Part shown: one piece after another, positions 11,749 to 21,713 of the stretch
Position numbering within the stretch: the stretch's first letter is position 1
Layout of the letters: every line of letters begins with the position of its first letter
DNA from: Anisus vortex
Lineage: Eukaryota > Mollusca > Gastropoda > Planorbidae
Assembly (NCBI GenBank): GCA_949126835.1
Contig: OX421497.1
Span: forward strand, 6,473,854-6,537,853
Reading direction: 5' to 3'
Length of the DNA: 64,000 nucleotides
Notes under the pieces: model-generated
Told to the model about the DNA's origin: nothing
What the model saw: only the letters and a program-made list of their open reading frames with translations
Database searches by the model: none
Made by a program: the position numbers and the translations under genes

Positions 11749-11985
11749 CGGTGGTTCTCATACTGTTCCACCAACAACCACCCTTTTTGAAATATGGTAT
11801 AACTAATAACCATGGCGCCTTTTCACAATTAGTAAAAAAAAAAGCCATAGAAGTCGCATTTTTTAACAAATATTAAAACGAAAATAAATGATAAAAGGCT
11901 TTATCATTTTTAGCGACCCACCTGTAAATGTAAAGACGTCGCGGGTCCTCCCAGGAGGCCCCGGTGCACAGTTTGGGAACCAGTT
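11749..11985. mobile_element. hAT MITE with GTGGTTCTCA / GGGAACCA ends
   Basis: Left end CGGTGGTTCTCATACTGT; right end, inverted, gives AACTGGTTCCCAAACTGTG, the CAGTGGTTCTCAAACTGTG-type hAT terminus. Flanks CATTAACG (11741-11748) and CATGAGCG (11986-11993) agree at 6 of 8 positions, as expected for an old 8-bp target duplication. Inner GCGACCCAC and GTCGCGGGTC blocks are typical of this hAT group. 237 bp, no transposase. Confidence 0.7.
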
Positions 11986-11993
11986 CATGAGCG

Positions 11994-13083
11994 CTATGCA
12001 CAGCGGAGGTCTGTTTGTTTGTGACACTTAACGGTCTACACTCGCCAAATAAAGCGTTTGACGTTTAGAAAAAAATAATAACAAAAAGCAAAGCCTAGAT
12101 AGTTTTTTTCCCCTCCAGCAGTTGTACAATTATCCCCAGTAACAAACATATCCAATGCTTACAAAAGAAAAGGGCGCTTTTATTTATTAAACGAAATGCG
12201 GCTATAATAATTTGGGTTAAGGAAAGCGTGAATCCATTATACTATACAAAAAAGCAGAAGTACATTGCGTTAAATATACGGTTTGTTTGACAAAAAAGTC
12301 GTCTGCCCTAAACATGTGTGACAGTGGAAGGGTGGTGACGTCATTGGTTTATCTCAGCGTGCGTGCTTGCGTGTTTGTGTGGGGCGTATGCAGATAAGTC
12401 AAAGAACTGCGTCTATTTATTTGAAAAGTTAAAAGCGTTTTTGGCACCAATCCATTTTGTTTATACATCAATCTAAAATCTGGCTGTCGAGTTAGCCCTT
12501 TTTTAGTTTCTTGTCTGAGGATTTATTCATTCTTTCTTTCAGTATATGTTTGTTTAATATAGAAATATTTAAACACAAGTTTAATGGCCCTGCTAATGGT
12601 CATTGAAATCAAACGTTTATTTTATTTTTTAAATTGTATTCAAACAAAGACATTGAATAAGAAAAGGCTGACAATGACAAGTAATGCGCTCGCTTGCCGC
12701 TGTTAAAAGTGTTGTGGAATGAAGCTGTAGGATGAAGCCAGAGCCGACTTTTTAGGGTACCGACAACACCAACCGTTGCCCTACAGCCTACACCCTACAC
12801 GCTATGTGCCTGGAGGCGCCATCAATGATCTTGCAAATAAATAAAAATTGAACATTAACAAAAAATCTTTGCATATGTTAGTGAAACTCCTCGCTTTGCA
12901 TATTATGTTAGTGAAAATTTTAAAATGGCATTACTAATTACTACTCGGTTCGTACCCGGATTCAGCAAAGAGTAATTCCAAATACTCGGATTTGGTTCTT
13001 TTTGGATATCGGCTAATCGGTTAGGCCTTAGTCACGAGTTAAAACATGTTGCTAATGTATAAAAAAAATGAGTACAGTAAGTA
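11994..13083. other. Unassigned DNA between hAT MITE and SINE
   Basis: No gene recognised. A perfect CRE palindrome TGACGTCA at 12336-12343 is followed directly by an inverted CCAAT box (ATTGG). This pairing is promoter-like, but no transcript can be tied to it. Confidence 0.4.
12336..12348. promoter_or_regulatory. CRE palindrome next to an inverted CCAAT box
   Basis: TGACGTCATTGGT. CREB/ATF and NF-Y sites side by side are common in animal promoters. It may be a chance match in 64 kb. Confidence 0.25.
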
Positions 13084-13320
13084 GGGACATAGTGGCTGAG
13101 CTGGCAGAGCATTCCGCTTTCGTACCCAAGCTCGTGGGTTCGATTCCTGGTGAAGGCTAGAATTCGTTTTCGGGTCCGGAGGGTGCCCAGCTCTGATGTG
13201 AGTCGGCTGGGCATTGTACTGGCCACGCAATCCAATAGTATGTCGTGGCCACAGAAACTGCTGAACGCTGTTTCACCGTCCCAATGGATCAATTTTGTCC
13301 GAACGGTATACTTGACTTTT
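13084..13320 (+). mobile_element. tRNA-derived SINE, family S1, near full length
   Basis: The head carries an RNA polymerase III A box (TGGCTGAGCTGG, 13093-13104) and B box (GGTTCGATTCC, 13137-13147). The body continues with the GGGTGCCCAGCTCTGATG and GTGGCCACAGAAACTG blocks shared by all copies in this window and ends in a GTCCGAACGGTATACTT-like tail. It has no paired acceptor stem, so it is not a tRNA gene. S1 copies or fragments also occur at 18022, 32165, 33425, 41228, 44814, 46281, 49272, 51895 and 56463. Confidence 0.85.
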
Positions 13321-13544
13321 TTGTTTTAAAGCAAGTATACAGATTCTATTGATATTAGTTTTCTACACATTTTTCTAATACAACTGCACCCGCCAAAAAT
13401 GTGCTTCGGAGTCTAGGGGCTAAACTTTCACTTACTTAATCTTTAGGTCTACGTATGTTAGCAATCTAAATGGACACCAATTTCCCACACCTCCCCAGGC
13501 ATCAGTTTTCTCTCGACAGGCGACTGGGTGGTGAATGACAATAA

Positions 13545-13630
13545 CTTTTTACCTTTAAAAGTTCGACAGTTGTGGGCAAAGGGGAAGGGGAGATGTCAAG
13601 CTTCAGCTAACATATTGTCTCAGTTAATGG
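13545..13630 (+). repeat. Dispersed repeat R1, copy 3
   Basis: AAAAGTTCGACAGTTGTGGGCAAAGGGG followed by a G-rich run matches the cores at 2407 and 4520; shown here as approximate identity only. Confidence 0.4.
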
Positions 13631-13639
13631 ATATCCACT

Positions 13640-13950
13640 AGTCACTAGAACAGAGGTCTCTTCTACGATATAAAGATGTGCAAGCGGGACATCAAGGAAA
13701 TGGTCATAGTCGAAGACTCATGCGAGGAGGATGCATGCAGCTGACCGAGGAGCCTGGCGACAGGCCGTCTACAATAGGATAACCTCCCTGGAAGCAAAAA
13801 GGGCCAGGGCTGACATTGACAGAAGGCAGAAAAGGACGGCAAAAGCATCCTCCATACAGCTGCCCTCAATGTTCAAATGCGAGGGATGCTCAAGGGACTC
13901 TCACTCGAGGATCGGGCTGTTCACTTACTGCAAGCACTGTCCCTCATTAA
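13640..13950 (+). pseudogene. C-terminal end of a LINE reverse transcriptase protein with zinc-knuckle
   Basis: An early frame reads RYKDVCKRDIKEM, and after a frameshift 13731-13942 reads DRGAWRQAVY, a basic helical stretch, then FKCEGCSRDSHSRIGLFTYC. This is the order found at the C-terminus of LINE ORF2 proteins in molluscs and fishes: RYKDxxKRDLK, then W-R, then a C-x2-C-x(12)-(H/C) finger with the GRDCHSRIGLxSHxRxC pattern. The final His of that finger is replaced. No RT domain precedes it, so this is a 5'-truncated, broken copy. Confidence 0.75.
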
Positions 13951-13999
13951 AATCCCAAAACCTCAAGGGCGCATCCATGGTCGTGCGAGACAGATAGGA

Positions 14000-15110
14000 A
14001 CCATAATAAATATATAAATATATATGGTTCACTGGTATAATTCTTTGTGTCTAAATTGTAAATTGGCATAGTATTAGTGATAAGTAGTAAAATGAGTTAA
14101 GATGCATGAAGTGTTTTTTGTTTACTATGGTAGGTTTGTTAAGGGGGTGGGTGCGTCCCTTTAGTGATCTCTTAAGTGATAAAATGGCACATGCCTTCAT
14201 CCGAATCGAGACCCCTGCACAAGAATGACACTACCTAAAGTCATACAAGCGGCCCTAAGATAAAGAAAAAAAAACAGGTAAAACATCACCGACGCTATCG
14301 TTATGAAAATAAAAATGATATAAAAATCAACATTGATTTTGGATTCTTGGGCCTAGTATAAATATAACAAATAATACATGAAAAAGTAATATTGAGAGAA
14401 GGACTCAATCAAAAGATCAATGAGATTACTTTATTGATTTTTGGATTACGTTACTATTGCCACAAGTTGCAACACTTGGAACATTAAGGAAAATATCCAC
14501 TGATATTAAATTTCATGCAACTACAGAGACGATTGCTTATGTACACGTCACTAGATCTTTTCAATTCGGATTTTGTTTTTGTTTTTATTCACTTGCTCAT
14601 AGCCCTCGGTGATATTGTACGATCGTACTCATAGAACTGTGTTTCTCACACTATTTTTCTGCAAGGAACCATCCAACAACAAACAAAATTATAACAATAG
14701 TCTCTCTCTATATATATAATATATAGACTGTTGTGCGTCTGAGAATCATTGCACTGCCGAGAGGCTCCAAGACTCGGTGGGGAGGAAGCAATATGCGCAA
14801 CAGCACGTATCAACTCCGGACTGGTGCCTGGATGTTCAGATCCATAGTCTGGAATTAGCGCTATCGGGCGACACAGTGCAGGTATACGAACGAGCCACCA
14901 CGTTAATGATCCGAGGGGAAATTCCTTGACTCGGAGAGGAGCTTGGTGTGCCCCTCCCCCTTTCATTGACCAACCCTTTGACATCGTTACGACCTGGACG
15001 TAAGAGCCGAAAAGCTCGTCCGTTTTATTTTTTGGAGAAAACAATAAATCGTTTCCAATGGCAATGCATCGTATATAAAAAGAAAAAAGGTAGAGAAATA
15101 ACAAGAGATT
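14000..15110. other. Unassigned DNA with a 152-residue minus-strand frame
   Basis: The minus-strand frame 15104-14646 (152 codons) passes through a locally G+C-richer block (14750-14990). Its protein has no domain I recognise. Neither clear splice sites nor a promoter were found around it. It may be a repeat-derived frame or a lone exon. Confidence 0.3.
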
Positions 15111-15114
15111 GCTC

Positions 15115-15690
15115 TTGTGTGAGAGATACAGAGAGAGGGAGAGAAAGAGAGCGAGTGGGAGAGAAAGAGATAGAGGGAAAGAGAGAGAGAAAGAGAGAGA
15201 GAGAAAGAGAGAGTGAAAGAGAGATAGAAAGATGGAAAGAGAGATAGAAAGAGAAGGAGAGAAAGAGGGAGAGAGATAGAAAGAGAGAAAGAGAGAGAGG
15301 GAGAGAAAGAGAGAGAGAGAGAAAGATGGAAAGAGAGAGAAAGAGAAGGAGAGAGAGGGAGAGAAAGAGAGATAGAAAGAGAGGAAGAGAAAGAGGGAGT
15401 CAGAGAGAGAAAGAGATGGAGAGAGAAAGAGAGATAGAGAGAAAGAGAGATAGAGAGAGAAAGAGAGAAACAGAGAGAAAGAGAGAGAGGGAGAGAAAGA
15501 GAGAGAGACAGATAGAAATAGAGATAGAAATAGAGAGAGAAATAGAGATAGAAAGAGAGGAAAAGAAAGAGGGAGAGAGAGAAAGAGGGGGAGATAGAAA
15601 GAGAGAGACAGAGGGAGAGAAAGAGAGAGCGAGAGAAACAGAGAAACAGAGAGAAAGAGAGAGAGGGAAAGTGAGAGAAAGAGGGAGAGA
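15115..15690 (+). repeat. Polypurine (GAGAAA/GAGA)n array
   Basis: About 575 bp made almost only of GA, GAGA, AAGA and GGGA units. The 251-residue Ser/Leu-rich minus frame and the Arg/Glu-rich plus frames are products of the repeat. One strand is nearly all purine, so H-DNA is possible. Confidence 0.97.
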
Positions 15691-15699
15691 GTAAAGTAT

Positions 15700-17097
15700 A
15701 GAAAGTCATGTTGAACATTTCAACGTATACATACTCAGGCATTCAGCTACACAATGAGTACAGGGAAAGTAGTTTTTTTAACGAGACTGATCATCAAGTG
15801 GTAATATATTAACCCTTTATAAATAAACAATTAATTTAACCCTTCGATTACCACGACAATCCGTCAATGAGACATTTAGCGAGTTATATAAGGCGAGGCA
15901 CTTTTTTAATATTTTTTTTTTATTGTTAACCCATAAATCGTCGTCTTCAATCGATGCAGGCTTTTCATTTAGTATTTCCCGCCTATTTAAGTCGTCTGCT
16001 GGCCGCTGAAGTATAGGCACTTAAACCGTGTACTAAGAAGCCTGTTTGTACGCTCGCATGTGTGAGTGTGGTTAAGAGTGTGTGTGTTCGCTTGATTGTG
16101 CTTTCGAGAGCTGAGAATTTCAATGGGCTAATACCATTCAATAGCGTACCATCGACACGCATCGACCCAGACGACATGATATGTGTATGTTTATAAATAT
16201 ATTTAGTGTGTGTGCGTTTGCGTATGTGCGTGTGTGTGTTAGCTGGCACAACACATGGTCTGCGAGTTTGGTGCCACACACACTAGCTCCTGACGTTATT
16301 ATAGCCCAATGTTCTGGAATATCAACTACTTATTATAACGTTCTACGCTAATCTCTTTCGAGGTTTTTCGACCGTTTCTACCTGGCGTTATTTTATTATT
16401 ATTATATTCTCTGACAGCAAATATCACAAGACCAGGGCGTTTTCAACGTTAATGAACTTATAACAGTTTAACCGTAAACACAAAAGTATATTTGTCGGTG
16501 AATAGCGAATCAATTCGTGTAAATAGCCCTTAAAACCAAAATAGATCTACAATTTTAATGTTGTTGTTTTTTAGATACGAGATGTGAATCTGAATCATAC
16601 ATATTACAGTTACAGCTTCATTGTGTTAAATTAAACCCTTTTCTCAACCGTAAATAACCGTAAATTTACTTTTGTGTTCATTTAAAGGCTGTTAAATGTA
16701 ACAAAAGAAACAAAAAAGAATCATGTTATATAGACGTTTTCTTATAAGGAAGAATGAATTCGTTGTGTCCAGCCAATCGGCTTCTGAGAAACAAGTTACG
16801 GATAAGGATTTCTGAAGTTTTACTGTTTTCTGCTCCATGAGTGACACGGATTATCGTCATCCTTCTATACTTATAGAAATGACTGTCGAGAATAATATGG
16901 TACGTAACTTTTTTTTATCACATGCCAAAGCTTTCATAGTATAGTTTAGAATGTAAAAGAAATTATTCTCTGGTAAGTCCTTTATCCGTTTTTCACATTA
17001 GAATGGGACATGCAATTAACAAAAAATCGCCTACCTGCCTAAACCGCTTACCGCGTCAAATTAATAGATTCTCTCAGTTTATTGTGAGACTGAAGCA
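15700..17097. other. Unassigned DNA
   Basis: No gene recognised. Short TG-rich tracts lie at 16058-16090 and 16205-16240. The two TTAACCCTT motifs near 15810-15845 are not arranged as a mobile element. Confidence 0.4.
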
Positions 17098-17104
17098 GTA
17101 CCAC

Positions 17105-17389
17105 CAACGACTGGAATAAGATGAACCCGCTTGCTCTATTTTTAGAACAAGTGTTGTTGTTTTTCCGTGCGCAGCCAGTAAAGATGTCCTAAATGATGTG
17201 CCTAAAAACATTTCCGTTACATACAACTTTCGATTTTAATCTTAATTTTCAATTGACAAATATACAAAGCAAATTACTAAACCGGAAGTCTTGAGGACAG
17301 GATGCGATCGGAAATTCCGAAACAGAGTATTTCAAGTTATCAAATAGCAGAAATATCAAAGCAAGCGGTCCATCTTATTAAAGTCTTTG
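17105..17389 (+). mobile_element. MITE family M7, copy with perfect 7-bp target duplication
   Basis: Terminal inverted repeats of about 28 bp: left CAACGACTGGAATAAGATG, right (inverted) CAAAGACTTTAATAAGATGG. The flanks are identical 7-mers GTACCAC (17098-17104 and 17390-17396). The inside shares CTTTCGATTTTAAT and TCAAATAGCAGAAATAT blocks with copies at 34553-34851 and 58665-58958. No coding capacity. Superfamily unassigned: 7-bp duplications are unusual, being nearest to hAT/P (8) or Dada (6-7). Confidence 0.85.
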
Positions 17390-17689
17390 GTACCACTTAC
17401 ATAATTAAAAAAAACATGTTTTTTAATAAAGCGATGGAAAACGTCTAGGGTTTTTTCCCCATAGATTTCACTACTTGTGTAAGAATAACTTTAGGCTTAA
17501 TATCCAGCTTAGTTGATTCTCCAGATTCTGCTTAATTTTTTTTGCTAAAACTTAGTTCTTATATTTGTAACTGTTTTTGTATGGTAATGTTCAACATTTA
17601 GAATAATTATTTTGTTAACACTACTGCAACGTAGATAGTAGTTCACGCATTAAAGATCTTCAAATTCATGATGACATGCATCTTATCTT

Positions 17690-17960
17690 ATATATTACAG
17701 ACGCTCCTTCTATAACGAAGATTACTGCGTCCTACGTTCAAACGTGGTCCGAGTTTAGTCTTGCATCTTTATTAATGTTTTAAATGATGTTAAGTTACTG
17801 GTTTTCCTAGTTTGTTCAGGCAAACCCATTCCATGCCCGAATGCCACTCGGGAAGAAAGAGTACTTATATGCATTTGTTCTCGCATAACGGATAATGAAA
17901 GTGTTTTTGAGCATTGTAACAGGTTGTTATCGGGTTGTATTTCTAAATGAGAGCTTAGTG
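17690..17960 (-). mobile_element. 3' end of jockey-like LINE, minus strand
   Basis: On the minus strand a frame ends with YKYSFFPSGIRAWNG, the conserved C-terminal block (SFFPxxIxxWNxLP) of jockey/CR1-type LINE proteins, then LTSFKTLI-like residues, a 3' UTR and a short ATAAGATAAG-like tail at 17684-17700. A frameshift lies after WNG. Same family as 9351-9540 and 45365-45560. Confidence 0.75.
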
Positions 17961-18021
17961 ACTTATGTATAGGCGTCTACCTACATCTTTTTCAGTAAGT
18001 GAGTACAATGCTTATACCCTA

Positions 18022-18240
18022 TCGGTCGGTAGCCGAGCGGCAGCGCGTTCGACTGGCGACCCGAAGGTCCTGGGTTCGATTTCTGGTAGATCCAGGACTT
18101 GAGGGTGTCCCTGAGTCTACCCAGCTTTGATGGGTACCTGACATTCGTTGGGGTAATGGTCACACATCCCCTTGTATGCCGTGGCCACAGAAACTGGTGA
18201 ACGCTGCTTCAGTTTGGTCCGAAGGGTACTTTACTTTACC
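18022..18240 (+). mobile_element. tRNA-derived SINE, family S1, full-length copy
   Basis: A box TAGCCGAGCGG (18030-18040), B box GGTTCGATTTC (18073-18083), body blocks GTCTACCCAGC, GATGGGTACCTGAC, GTGGCCACAGAAACTGG and GAACGCTGCTTC, and a 3' end GGTCCGAAGGGTACTTTACTTT. This is the most complete copy for defining the family. Confidence 0.9.
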
Positions 18241-18262
18241 CTATCAATAGTATATAGTAGAA

Positions 18263-18468
18263 CAGGGGTCGGCAACGTTTAGATACTAGTGTGCCAAAAT
18301 AGGATTTCGAATTTATTCTGCGTGCCAATACACTAAAATTAACTCCTCCATTGGTACTCAATTTCTTGTAGAAAAGACTCGAATGCCTTTTTTGGAGGTG
18401 TTCCGCGTGCCATTGAAAATCGCACTGTGTGCCAAGTCTGGCACGCGTGCCATAGTTTCCGACCCCTG
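18263..18468 (-). mobile_element. hAT-A MITE, 206 bp, with target duplication
   Basis: Ends CAGGGGTCGGCAAC (left) and, inverted, CAGGGGTCGGAAAC (right). Flanks TAGTAGAA (18255-18262) and TAGTAGAG (18469-18476) match at 7 of 8. The inner GTGCCAAGTCTGGCACGCG is a hairpin shared by all hAT-A copies and by the long copy at 22788-24843. Confidence 0.92.
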
Positions 18469-18764
18469 TAGTAGAGTATAGTGCTCAAATAACTCAATAT
18501 TTCAATGCGGTTACAATAATTGGTAATTGAATAGACTACTTGAGATAATTCTAAATGCAAAAAGTGACTGAATTGATGTGTTAAATAATCAATTGACAAA
18601 ATCAATGACTATAGAAAAAAATTTTCTTTAACAGCCCGAAAGAAAACCGGATACCAGGAGTAAAGTCGCCGTTTGTAAGTAAACATTTTTTTATTGAGTT
18701 GTATGTCTAGTTACATTGTCTGTAAGTAAACATTTTTAGAAACTAACCAATGTACACTACTCGA

Positions 18765-19032
18765 AGTATTACAGTAGAAACTAACCAAAAGTACACTATT
18801 GGAAGTATTACAGCATAAACCAACCAGACGGACACTATTCGAAGTATTACAGTATAAACGAACAAAACGTATACTATTCCATGTATTACAATATAAACTA
18901 ACCAGACGTATACTATTTGAAGTATCACAGTATAAACTTACCAGGCCTACACTATTCGATGTATTACAATATAATATATTAACTTGCCAGACGTACACTA
19001 TTCGATGTATTACACTATTAACTTGCCAGATG
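18765..19032. repeat. 39-bp minisatellite, segment 1
   Basis: About seven diverged units of the form GTATTACAGTATAAACTAAC CAGACGTACACTATTCGAA. The period of 39 is a multiple of 3, so 13-residue repeats appear in several frames; these are not genes. The array continues at 20025-20160 and 20590-20690. Confidence 0.9.
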
Positions 19033-20017
19033 TAGGGGAGAGGTGGGTAATTCGTACCGTTGGGTAATTCGTACATATGCCGTTTTACCTAGTTTGACTG
19101 GTTGTAATTAACATTTAAGCCCTTTAACACATGCCAGCACATTAGTTTTGACTGCCATAGAACAATGGTGGACATGGACAAGAAAATAAAACGGTAGGCT
19201 GACTATATATTATTTTACACTACTTGATGTTATTTTTTACCAGAGCCTCTAGTCGTACTACGTAGGTCTGGTTAAACATAGCGTATTTATATTTGTTTAG
19301 TGTGCTGACTATCCAGTCTGCTTCATTAATAAATACTTTTAGATATGTTTTCTATTACCTATAAAAACCCAGAAGCAATAAACAATGTTAAGTCCGAGTC
19401 GGCTAAATCGTACCTCGCTATGGAGGGTAATACGTACCGGTACTAATTACGTTACAATTAGTGCAGACGTACTGAGACTGCACCAGAAAAAAAAACTTAA
19501 GTCTGAAGGCCAAAAAAAAAATAAAGTTTTGCAATGGTACCGGGTACTGGTACGGTGAGAACATCTAGGAATACATGATATAATGTTTTATATGTAAAGC
19601 ATAAGTACATCTTGCATGCTCTGTATAAGCCATACAAAGTGGGTCACTGAATAATTATCCTTCTTAATTAATTATTAAATACAAATGAGATATATATAGA
19701 GAGACTTCAACTTATAAATGTCAATCTTACAAACAATATTTTTTTCTACATTTCTTTTGGTACTTATTACCCGCCCTTGTGGTACGAATTAAACGCTGGT
19801 GAGGGCAATTCGTACCAGCTTGTCTTATTTTTAATTTTATTAATTGTACTCTTTGTTTTTATAATAAAACGTTCAGATTATGTATTTTCATTCTTTTGTC
19901 ACCAATAATTGTTTTAACGTAAAAATAAACCTTTTTCTACTGTTAGTTTTACTATTGTTAATTTTTTAATTTTAATTTTTTCCCTTTGGGGGGTACGAAT
20001 CTTCCTTCTCTCCCCTT
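19033..20017. mobile_element. Unclassified 1-kb element with GTACGAATT-rich inverted ends
   Basis: The left end GGGGAGAGGTGGGTAATTCG and right end (inverted) GGGGAGAGAAGGAAGATTCG, both followed by TACC, form diverged inverted repeats. Several further AATTCGTACC-like motifs lie inside (near 19070, 19430, 19785 and 19810). It splits the 39-bp minisatellite, so it arrived by insertion. No transposase is visible and the target duplication is unclear. Confidence 0.55.
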
Positions 20018-20024
20018 CACGTTT

Positions 20025-20160
20025 CGATGTATTACAGTATAAACTAACTGGACGTATACTATTCGATGTGTTACAGTATAAACTAACCAGACGCACACTA
20101 GTCGAAGTATTACAGTATAAACTAACCAGACGCATACTATTCGATATATTACAGTATAAT
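20025..20160. repeat. 39-bp minisatellite, segment 2
   Basis: Three to four units, closer to each other than those of segment 1, ending where a LINE tail (ATAATAATAATAGTAATA) begins. Confidence 0.9.
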
Positions 20161-20585
20161 AATAATAATAGTAATATTTGTATAGCGCTGCCAACAAACA
20201 TAATGTAAGCTCAGAGCGCTTTTAACATACAACTAAGAACACGGACATTACTCTAGGCTAGGAGACAAAGCTAACTGATGATATAAACAAATATATTTAA
20301 AAATCAAATAAATGTACCATTAACTGACCCAACCCATTAGTAAGACAGTAGGGGTCTAAAGCATGTTAAATGTTAACTAAGATAAATCTTTAAATATTGA
20401 GTTTTTAAGTTCTTTTTGAAAGTATCGATAGAGCTTGTTCGCCTGAGTTGAACGGGAAGTAGGTTCCACACCTTCGGACCGGGTATTGAGAAGGCTCTAA
20501 GGCCAACGGTCGTCAGAGAGAAACGGGGCTCTTCCAAAAGCGTTGAGTTGGCAGAACGAAGTGTTCTTTGCGGGACATATGGTGT
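20160..20585 (-). mobile_element. CR1/L2-like LINE, 3' end, minus strand, inserted in the minisatellite
   Basis: On the minus strand, about 20560-20370 encodes SANSTLLEEPRFSLTTVGLRAFSI, PGPKVWNLLPVQLRR, then TSSIDTFKKNLKTQYL and a stop. This matches the CR1/L2 C-terminal order (LRS...L, GxRAFSxxAPxxWNxLPxxLR, FKxxLKTxL). A 3' UTR with CTGAGCTTACATTATGTTTG follows and ends in a (TAT)n-like tail. 5'-truncated. A related 3' end lies at 42485-42945. Confidence 0.88.
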
Positions 20586-20589
20586 AATT

Positions 20590-20690
20590 AGTATTACAGT
20601 ATTACAATTAAAAGTATTACAGTATAAACTAACCAGAGGTATTCTATTCGATGTATTACAGTATAAACTTACCAGACGTACACTATTCCT
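20590..20690. repeat. 39-bp minisatellite, segment 3
   Basis: About two and a half units resume directly beyond the 5' boundary of the LINE copy, showing that the LINE landed inside the array. Confidence 0.88.
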
Positions 20691-20880
20691 CCACAGTATT
20701 ATGGCTTTGTACGGTCTCAGGTCTTGGAGCCATGAAAATTATTATAGGTAAGTGCTTGCAACTTTGGCTCCTAGTTATTGTTTTTTATTAATAGTAAATG
20801 TAACCCTGTAAGAGAAACAAGGGATGTTTTTCTATAACCCAATTTTCGGTTCCAGAAATCCGATTTTAAACCATATTATT

Positions 20881-20915
20881 GCCCCCTCCCCCCCCCCCCC
20901 CCCACACACACACAG
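20881..20915. repeat. C homopolymer followed by (CA)n
   Basis: About 17 consecutive C residues interrupted once, then ACACACACACA. Confidence 0.95.
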
Positions 20916-21206
20916 GGGAAAAGTATGTTATAGGTCGGAAAAGACAAAGTGCGTTGATTATATTTAAAAATAGAATAATTTTATAAACCTTATTAATATG
21001 TATGACTATTAATCATTAGAACGTGGCAAAATAATATTTTTAAAAATCATTGATTTTGGATTGTGAGAAGTCAAAAACTGTATTGTTATGAATATAGAAT
21101 TAGACTTATATAATTATAATAGCCTATACTCTATACATTCAGTGGGTGTTACATAATGTAGCACATATTAAAATTATATTTTTTTTTATAATATGAATGA
21201 ATACCT

Positions 21207-21560
21207 AATGTTGCCAGACGGCCGTCAAGAAAAGAATGATGTTTTTTTTTAAAGACCTGTACATGCGCTGTATAAAGTTACTTTTTAAAGTTGTCCAAAT
21301 GCAATTTGCTTTTCAGTCTACATTAAATTAAAAAGCCTGTTAAAGTTTGAACATGACTTTTTTTAGGTCAGTTTTACCACCAGACAAGTCAGAGATCTAG
21401 CAGATATTCCAATAAAATTGAAACGATTGTGGGTTTTACACGGCAGATTTACAAGAAACACTAAAATATGTCCTCCTTTTTGTCTCTCTATTACCCTCAT
21501 TGAAGTCCCTGTATCAGGCGACCCTATGTATATCTGTCTGTTAGTCTGTTGGAAGCTTTC
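21207..21560 (+). mobile_element. hAT-like relic, TAGGGTTGCCAGA family, copy 2
   Basis: Starts near TGTTGCCAGACGGCCG and carries AAGAAAAGAATGATG, AAATGCAATTTGCTTTTCAG and TCCTCCTTTTTGTCTCTC in the order seen in the intact copy at 21714. The outer termini are decayed; only one TCCTCCTTTTTG unit is present, not an array. Confidence 0.65.
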
Positions 21561-21713
21561 AGCATCACTTAGGAAAGCCAAGTTTTTGCTTCTGAAGTAC
21601 GCCAACGACAAGCGTTAACGTAACATCTGCATTTGCCGTTGTCTCTACTGGTATCGCAAGCTATATTCGTGATTTCATAAAAGCAAACAATATTCCCATG
21701 AGTCGCCTATGAC

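Noticed and set aside
13084..13160. Possible tRNA gene
   Set aside because: It continues into the S1 SINE body and lacks a paired acceptor stem.
14987..15742. 251-codon Ser/Leu-rich minus frame and Arg/Glu-rich plus frames
   Set aside because: Translation of the polypurine GA array; the same happens at 30.0-30.8 kb.
15810..15845. TTAACCCTT motifs as another TTAA mini-element
   Set aside because: The motifs are in direct orientation, too close, and the conserved interior is missing.
18711..19076. 121-codon minus frame with 13-residue repeats
   Set aside because: The 39-bp minisatellite keeps frames open; no flanking unique coding sequence.
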